A stretch of 64,000 nt of DNA from Methanosphaera sp. (lineage in GTDB: Archaea; Methanobacteriota; Methanobacteria; Methanobacteriales; Methanobacteriaceae). The DNA is taken from positions 1 to 64,000 of the forward strand of contig JAFRMD010000095.1 in NCBI GenBank assembly GCA_017430835.1, read 5' to 3'. Position 1 is the first letter of the stretch. Every line of letters begins with the position of its first letter. The notes below the pieces were generated by a model. That model saw nothing but the letters and a program-made list of their open reading frames with translations. It searched no databases and was not told where the DNA came from. This document shows positions 59,168 through 64,000 of this stretch, piece after piece. Both the position numbers and the translations under genes were made by a program.

Positions 59168-60391
59168 ATGGTAGCAGAAACGTTACTAAACACAGGAGAC
59201 ACCGCATGGATTTTAATATCCACAGCATTAGTCATGATAATGACCCTTCCAGGGTTAGCATTATTTTATGGAGGTATGAGCAAAAAGAAAAATGTTTTGA
59301 ACACAATGTTCTTATCTCTTACTGCATTCGCAATTGCAAGTGTAATTTGGGTAATATACGGTTACCAATTTGCATTTGGAAATACAATACAGGGATTTAT
59401 AGGAGCACCAACAAACTTCTTCCTTGCAGGAATAGGATTGGATATGCTTCACCCAGACACAACAATACCAGAACTATTATTCGTTGCATTCCAAGCAACG
59501 TTTGCAGCTATAACAGTAGCATTAATTTCTGGAGCAATAGTAGGACGTATGAAAGCAAAAGCATGGATACTTTTCATAATACTATGGTTAACACTCGTAT
59601 ACGTACCAGTAGCCCATTGGGTATGGGGAGGCGGATGGTTATACCAGCTAGGAGCACTAGACTTCGCAGGAGGAGCAGTAGTACATCTTAACTCAGGTAT
59701 AGCTGCACTTGCATTAATACTTGTATTAGGTCCACGAAAAGACCAAAGGTTACTTCCTCACCACCTCGGATATGTTGTAATAGGTGCAGCATTACTATGG
59801 TTCGGATGGTTTGGATTCAACGGTGGATCAGCACTAGCAGCAAACGGACTCGCAGCAAACGGATTACTAACCACCAACGTAGCAGCAGCTACAGCAATGA
59901 TAGGATGGATAATAATAGACATATGGAAATCTGGAAAACCAACCGTACTAGGTTCAGCAACAGGTGCAGTTGCAGGACTTGTAGCAATTACACCTGCTGC
60001 AGGATTCGTTGATATTCCAGCAGCCATAATAATAGGATTTACAACAGTATTTGTATCTTACTTCGCAATATCATACCTAAAACCAAAATTAGGTTACGAC
60101 GATGCATTAGATGCATTTGGAGTACACGGTTTATCAGGTACTTGGGGAGCAATACTAACAGGAGTGTTCGCCTCACCTGCAATTGGTGGAGTAGCAGGAT
60201 TAATATACGGTAATCCTAGCCAAGTAACAATACAAATAATAAGTATTGTGGCAGTAGCAATTTATTCATTCATATTAACATATGTAATTGCCAAAGTACT
60301 GGACAAAACAGTAGGTATAAGAGTAGATGAACAAACTGAAATAGAAGGATTAGATGTAAAAGAACATGAAGAATTAGGTTACAGAATATAA
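59168..60391 (+). CDS. amt: Ammonium transporter Amt
   Basis: 407 aa with eleven predicted helices. Family motifs are [35 protein letters not shown] (H of the twin-His pore) and [14 protein letters not shown] (second pore His). The cytoplasmic tail ends EELGYRI. ATG follows ATGGAGGATTTTA. glnK follows after 13 bases, the universal amt-glnK pair. Confidence 0.97.
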   Translation: MVAETLLNTGDTAWILISTALVMIMTLPGLALFYGGMSKKKNVLNTMFLSLTAFAIASVIWVIYGYQFAFGNTIQGFIGAPTNFFLAGIGLDMLHPDTTIPELLFVAFQATFAAITVALISGAIVGRMKAKAWILFIILWLTLVYVPVAHWVWGGGWLYQLGALDFAGGAVVHLNSGIAALALILVLGPRKDQRLLPHHLGYVVIGAALLWFGWFGFNGGSALAANGLAANGLLTTNVAAATAMIGWIIIDIWKSGKPTVLGSATGAVAGLVAITPAAGFVDIPAAIIIGFTTVFVSYFAISYLKPKLGYDDALDAFGVHGLSGTWGAILTGVFASPAIGGVAGLIYGNPSQVTIQIISIVAVAIYSFILTYVIAKVLDKTVGIRVDEQTEIEGLDVKEHEELGYRI

Positions 60392-60404
60392 GGAACGTGA
60401 CAAA

Positions 60405-60743
60405 ATGAAAGAAATAACTGCTATAATTAGAAGTGAAAGATTAGATGCTGTGAAAGAAGCATTAGAAACTACAAACTGTAAAGGTATAACCGTTGTAGAC
60501 GTTAAAGGAAGAGGAGAACAATTAGGTATTGAAGAAAAATATCGTGGAAAAAGCTACAGAATAGATCTTCTTCCAAAAGTAAAAATTGTTACGGTAGTCC
60601 ATGATTCCGTTGTAGATCATGTTGTAGAAACAATTTGTGAAGCAGCACGTACTGGCCATATAGGAGATGGAAAAATATTTATTAAAAATGTAGAAGAAGT
60701 AATAAAAATTAGAACTGGAGAAAGGGGTGATGATGCATTGTAA
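60405..60743 (+). CDS. glnK: Nitrogen regulatory PII protein GlnK
   Basis: 112 aa. Binds ATP/ADP and 2-oxoglutarate and plugs Amt. T-loop 37-55 with Tyr51 (KSYRIDLLPK), B-loop TGHIGDGKIF, C-loop IRTGERG. Co-transcribed with amt. Confidence 0.97.
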   Translation: MKEITAIIRSERLDAVKEALETTNCKGITVVDVKGRGEQLGIEEKYRGKSYRIDLLPKVKIVTVVHDSVVDHVVETICEAARTGHIGDGKIFIKNVEEVIKIRTGERGDDAL

Positions 60744-60956
60744 TATAATTGTTTTCAATTTGAATAGAATAATTATCTATAATAATTATAAAACAATCTC
60801 CCCTAATCACCCTAAACCCTACTATTTCATTATCTTTAATAACCCCCACCATTTTAATTTTTTAAAAATAGTTTAAAATAATGAATTGAAATTTTTAAAT
60901 TTAGAAAAAAAGAGTTTAAAATTTTAATAAAAAAGAGATAATTAGTTAAGAATTAC

Positions 60957-61637
60957 CTATTCAAAATTTATACCAGTAATTCTTAATCCACCATAATGTG
61001 ACTTGTATTTTATGTTTAAACCTATTAGTAGTGGTGTTATTTTTTCTATCATTCTTGCTTTTTCAAGTTTACCACAGTCAATACATTTTACTCCAGGGAT
61101 TTTTTCCACTAATTCCTTAACGACTAATTTTGCTTCATTACTGTCTCCAGCTATAAGACAGTCACAGTCTATTGGTTCTGGTATGTTCTCCAAGTGTGAA
61201 TTACTAATATTGTTAAATCCAGCAACTACTTTAACTCCAGTCTTTTTAAGAATTTTTGCAGTTCTTTCAGCTGCTGATCCTTCCATTAAATCAACAAATC
61301 TTGCTGGTGATCCCCCGATAGCTGTTTCTAATGGTACTGTTGCATCTATTAATATTTTTTCTCCTACAAATTCTTTAATTGATTGTAATGTTGGTTTTTG
61401 TGCAGCGAGGGGTACTGTGAGTATTAAAAGTTCGCCTTCTTTTGCAGCATCCTCATTTGACATTCCAACCATTTTAATATTTTCATAATCTTTTAAAAGT
61501 TCTAATGTTTCTTCAACTTTTGTTAAAGCTTTTTCTTCTTTACGACTTCCAATTATAACATCTTCACCAGCTATAGCCAATCGTTTTCCCAAATTTAAAC
61601 CTTGTGAACCTGTTCCACCTATTATAGCTACTTTCAT
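60957..61637 (-). CDS. fno: F420H2:NADP+ oxidoreductase
   Basis: 226 aa. Transfers hydride between reduced F420 and NADP+, supplying NADPH for biosynthesis. Rossmann start MKVAIIGGTGSQGLNLGKRL, NADP contact IGSRKEEKA, and F420-side residues (VAGFNNIS, LIAGDSNEAK). Size is right for the family. Confidence 0.95.
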   Translation of the reverse strand: MKVAIIGGTGSQGLNLGKRLAIAGEDVIIGSRKEEKALTKVEETLELLKDYENIKMVGMSNEDAAKEGELLILTVPLAAQKPTLQSIKEFVGEKILIDATVPLETAIGGSPARFVDLMEGSAAERTAKILKKTGVKVVAGFNNISNSHLENIPEPIDCDCLIAGDSNEAKLVVKELVEKIPGVKCIDCGKLEKARMIEKITPLLIGLNIKYKSHYGGLRITGINFE

Positions 61638-61746
61638 AATAATACCTCATATCAAAATAATTAAAATTATAATGATTAATCATTACATATAGTTATGTCT
61701 TTTTTATTAATAAATATTTCCAAAAAAAAACATTCAAATTTATACT

Positions 61747-62700
61747 TTAATTTTCATTTAATAATTCTTTGATTTTATAAGTACACTTTTTAACAGTTCG
61801 TGCAGCATCAAAGAACTCTGAACGTTCATCATCAACCATTCGTACTGGTATAATAGAATGAATTCCGTTTTTAGATAAAATAACGGGAACCCCTAAAGAT
61901 ACATCATAGACACCTTCTACTTCACCTTCCAAATAAGTACTTACTGTTAATATCTTTCTACTATCATTTACAATAGTAGAAATTAAATTTGATATTGCAT
62001 ATGATGGTCCATATTCAGTTGCTCCCTTCTTAGAAATAATATTTCCACCAGCATTTTTTAATCTCTCGACCAAATATGGAACGTCCAAATCGGTTGATTC
62101 AACAAAAAATTTTAAAGGAATACCGCCAATTGTTGTTGAACTTAATAATGGAACCATATGATCTCCATGTTCTCCAATTACTCTTGTATGTATTTCTCCA
62201 CTATTGATATGGAAGTGTTTTGAAAGGATTGTTTTTAATCTTAAAGAGTCTAAGTGATTACCTAAACCAATTACCCTGCTTTTATCAAAACCTGAATATT
62301 CTAATGCTATTGAAGTCATTACATCAACAGGATTAGTTACAACTAGTATAATTGAATCTGGAGCATATTTTGCTATGTCTTTAGAATATTCCTTGATTAT
62401 TTTAGCATTTGGAATTGCTAAATCCAATCGTTTTGAACCTGGAACTCTGGGAACTCCGGATGTTATTAGTACTATTTTTGAACCTGCAATATCTTCTATA
62501 TTACATGATGGCGTTAATACACTATCAATGTCTTCAGCAGCAAGAGCATCATACATATCCATTACTTCTCCCTTTACTCTTTCATGACTGCTTTCACGTG
62601 AATACATTATTATTTCATCAATAACATCTTCTTCAGCCAATGTAAAAGCAACATTTTTTCCTATAGTTCCAGATGCTCCCATAATTGTTATTTTCACCAT
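61747..62700 (-). CDS. mdh: Malate dehydrogenase (L-malate/L-lactate family)
   Basis: 317 aa. Nucleotide loop GASGTIGKNVA, substrate Arg in GVPRVPGSKR, and the catalytic His in IGEHGDHMVPL. ATG at 62700 (MVKITIMGASG) follows AGGA at 9 bases; ATG 62709 would add three residues. Makes or uses malate in the partial reductive citrate path. Confidence 0.92.
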   Translation of the reverse strand: MVKITIMGASGTIGKNVAFTLAEEDVIDEIIMYSRESSHERVKGEVMDMYDALAAEDIDSVLTPSCNIEDIAGSKIVLITSGVPRVPGSKRLDLAIPNAKIIKEYSKDIAKYAPDSIILVVTNPVDVMTSIALEYSGFDKSRVIGLGNHLDSLRLKTILSKHFHINSGEIHTRVIGEHGDHMVPLLSSTTIGGIPLKFFVESTDLDVPYLVERLKNAGGNIISKKGATEYGPSYAISNLISTIVNDSRKILTVSTYLEGEVEGVYDVSLGVPVILSKNGIHSIIPVRMVDDERSEFFDAARTVKKCTYKIKELLNEN

Positions 62701-62934
62701 CAATACCATTCCTAAAAAAATTAATTAAATAAAATATTATAATATTATATTTGTTTACAATAATATTTAATGTTTAATATTTAAATTTCAATGAAAAACT
62801 TTACTTAAATTAACAAAATAATAATAAATAATAAATAAAATAAAAGATATTTAAATAAAAAAAGAAAATTTTTTTATACTTGTAAAAAAATCAAAAATAA
62901 GTCTAGAATAATTATAAAAAATAATCAAATTTTT

Positions 62935-63504
62935 TTACTCTTCTAATTTTTCAAGGAATGTTATTGCATTAGCTTTAACATAACCGCTTTCTTCATCTTC
63001 AGCTAAAACTTTTAAAGCTTCTATAGCTTCTTCCCCACCAATGTTTCCTAAACCAAATACTGATCCAGAACGAACAAAACTTTTTTCATCTTGTGAAGCT
63101 TTAATAAATACATCCAAAGTTGAAGGATCTGCAATTTTAGCTAAAGCCCATACTGCTCCACCACGAGCTCTCCAATTTTCATCATCCACAACTGTTAATA
63201 ATTGTTCAACAGCATCTTCACCATAATCAGCTAATGCAGAACTAGATTGTCTTCTAACCCATTTATTTCTATCATTTAATAACTTTACAAATACTTCTAT
63301 AGAAGAAGGATCTTTTAAACCTCTCAATAATTCAACAATAGTTAATTTAGTATTTTTTGGAAGCTCTTCTTTTAAAACTTCTTCATGTAAAACATCAATT
63401 TCGTCAGGCATATACATTGCAATTGTACTTTCTGCTTCTAGTCTAACAAATTCATCATCATCATCAAGATTAGCAATTGCACCAATTATTTCTTCTTTAC
63501 TCAT
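62935..63504 (-). CDS. HEAT-repeat (PBS-lyase-like) protein
   Basis: 189 aa, almost entirely about five or six 30-residue helical repeats, e.g. DRNKWVRRQSSSALADYG, DENWRARGGAVWALAKI, DEKSFVRSGSVFGLGNIGG. Likely a protein-binding scaffold; the partner is unknown. The ATG at 63504 follows GGTGATTAAT; an upstream ATG (63516) overlaps that site. Confidence 0.85.
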   Translation of the reverse strand: MSKEEIIGAIANLDDDDEFVRLEAESTIAMYMPDEIDVLHEEVLKEELPKNTKLTIVELLRGLKDPSSIEVFVKLLNDRNKWVRRQSSSALADYGEDAVEQLLTVVDDENWRARGGAVWALAKIADPSTLDVFIKASQDEKSFVRSGSVFGLGNIGGEEAIEALKVLAEDEESGYVKANAITFLEKLEE

Positions 63505-63634
63505 ATTAATCACCATTGTGAAAACTAATTTATTTTTTCATCATCATTTATACTAAGTAAATATTTAACAAGATAATATAAATAATTAATCATTACAGAT
63601 ATTATTACAATACAAAAATAGGAGCAGAAATAAA

Positions 63635-64000
63635 TTGTATAAGATTACGACAATACCTGGCGATGGAATTGGTTTAGAAGTAATGAAACCAACTATAAAT
63701 ATTTTAGAAACTACTAATGCTAAATTTGATTTTATCCCTAAGGAAGCAGGAAAAGAATGTTATAAGAAATATGGTACAAACTTACCTGAAGATACTATAA
63801 AATCATGTAAAAATAGTGATTCAACATTATTTGGTGCAGTTACATCAATACCCGAACAAAAAAGTGCAATAGTTACTCTTCGAAAAGAATTAGATTTATA
63901 CATTAACCAAAGACCCATAAAATCATATAAAAATCCAAAAATTAACTTCACAATTATTAGAGAAAATTCTGAAGGATTATATTCACACTTAGAAGAAGAT
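63635..64000 (+). CDS. Isocitrate/isopropylmalate dehydrogenase family protein, 3' end outside the window
   Basis: 122 codons are visible. TTG start after TAGGAGCAGAAATAAA. N-terminus MYKITTIPGDGIGLEVMKPT, then the substrate loop TLRKELDLYINQRPIKSY and RENSEGLYSHLEED. These fit LeuB, homoisocitrate (AksF) and isocitrate dehydrogenases; the Arg pattern does not separate them. Divergent from the HEAT gene. Confidence 0.85.
   Translation, partial: MYKITTIPGDGIGLEVMKPTINILETTNAKFDFIPKEAGKECYKKYGTNLPEDTIKSCKNSDSTLFGAVTSIPEQKSAIVTLRKELDLYINQRPIKSYKNPKINFTIIRENSEGLYSHLEED

Noticed and set aside
59155..59691. 178-aa Arg/Ser-rich plus frame overlapping amt
   Set aside because: Out-of-frame shadow of the highly conserved amt gene, which has the GGAGG and ATG.
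1..64000. tRNA, rRNA or insertion-sequence genes
   Set aside because: I scanned intergenic regions by eye for T-loop patterns, rRNA segments and transposase motifs and saw none; a covariance search would be needed to exclude a tRNA.

Overview
The window is archaeal and most probably comes from Methanosphaera (close to M. stadtmanae) or a near relative in the Methanobacteriales. The DNA is very A+T-rich. The genes include archaeal ribosomal proteins and factors (S27ae, S24e, S6e, L24e, S28e, L7Ae, aIF2-gamma, aIF5B, Rpo7/Spt4), Orc1/Cdc6, a digeranylgeranylglyceryl-phosphate synthase-type UbiA, archaeal tRNA endonuclease, MptE, F420H2:NADP oxidoreductase and a protein with pseudomurein-binding repeats. 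Giant Asn/Thr-rich adhesin-like proteins are typical of gut Methanobacteriales. The species call is inference; no database search was possible.

Layout. (1) 1-16649, minus: one open reading frame of more than 5549 codons that runs off the left edge. It is a secreted adhesin-like protein with a signal peptide, a Lys/Thr/Asn linker, a beta-helix-like region, about 100-aa Ig-like units, and then about 18 units of roughly 200 aa. (2) 16650-17763: A+T-rich non-coding DNA with one strong inverted repeat. (3) 17764-26008, minus: a dense translation/transcription block from rpl7ae to rps27ae, which also holds ndk, ppa, a dephospho-CoA kinase and a frameshifted PIN-domain gene. (4) 26416-30031: a membrane acyltransferase, a UbiA prenyltransferase, orc1/cdc6 and two tiny genes. 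(5) 30140-30755: a probable chromosomal replication origin. It holds six same-orientation G-run/TTGANAA repeats of the origin-recognition-box type, next to A+T-rich DNA.

(6) 30756-36675: archease and RtcB (RNA ligase and its activator) flank a second adhesin-like gene, followed by a purine nucleoside phosphorylase. (7) 36742-42637: nadA, a membrane protein that seems to start with ATA, an M50 protease, a two-domain glycosyltransferase and aroE. (8) 42944-48904, plus: hisS-hisI-PIN/ATPase/KH-TIM barrel-endA-trpS. (9) 48978-54690: a decayed DUF2284-like gene, an unknown 535-aa protein, cbiM-cbiN-cbiQ without an adjacent ATPase gene, a pseudomurein-binding protein and an orphan RelE-like toxin. 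(10) 54992-57390: drg, two tandem copies of a putative small-RNA gene, and mptE. (11) 57630-64000: a class V aminotransferase, amt-glnK behind a textbook NrpR operator, fno, malate dehydrogenase, a HEAT-repeat protein and the start of an isocitrate/isopropylmalate dehydrogenase family gene.

Genes left of the proposed origin are mostly on the minus strand and genes right of it mostly on the plus strand, as expected if replication starts near 30 kb. The most novel-looking signals are the twin small-RNA-like elements at 56.2 and 56.4 kb, the origin repeats, the PIN-gene frameshift directly after its catalytic motif, the ATA start, and a codon-usage island inside the giant adhesin.
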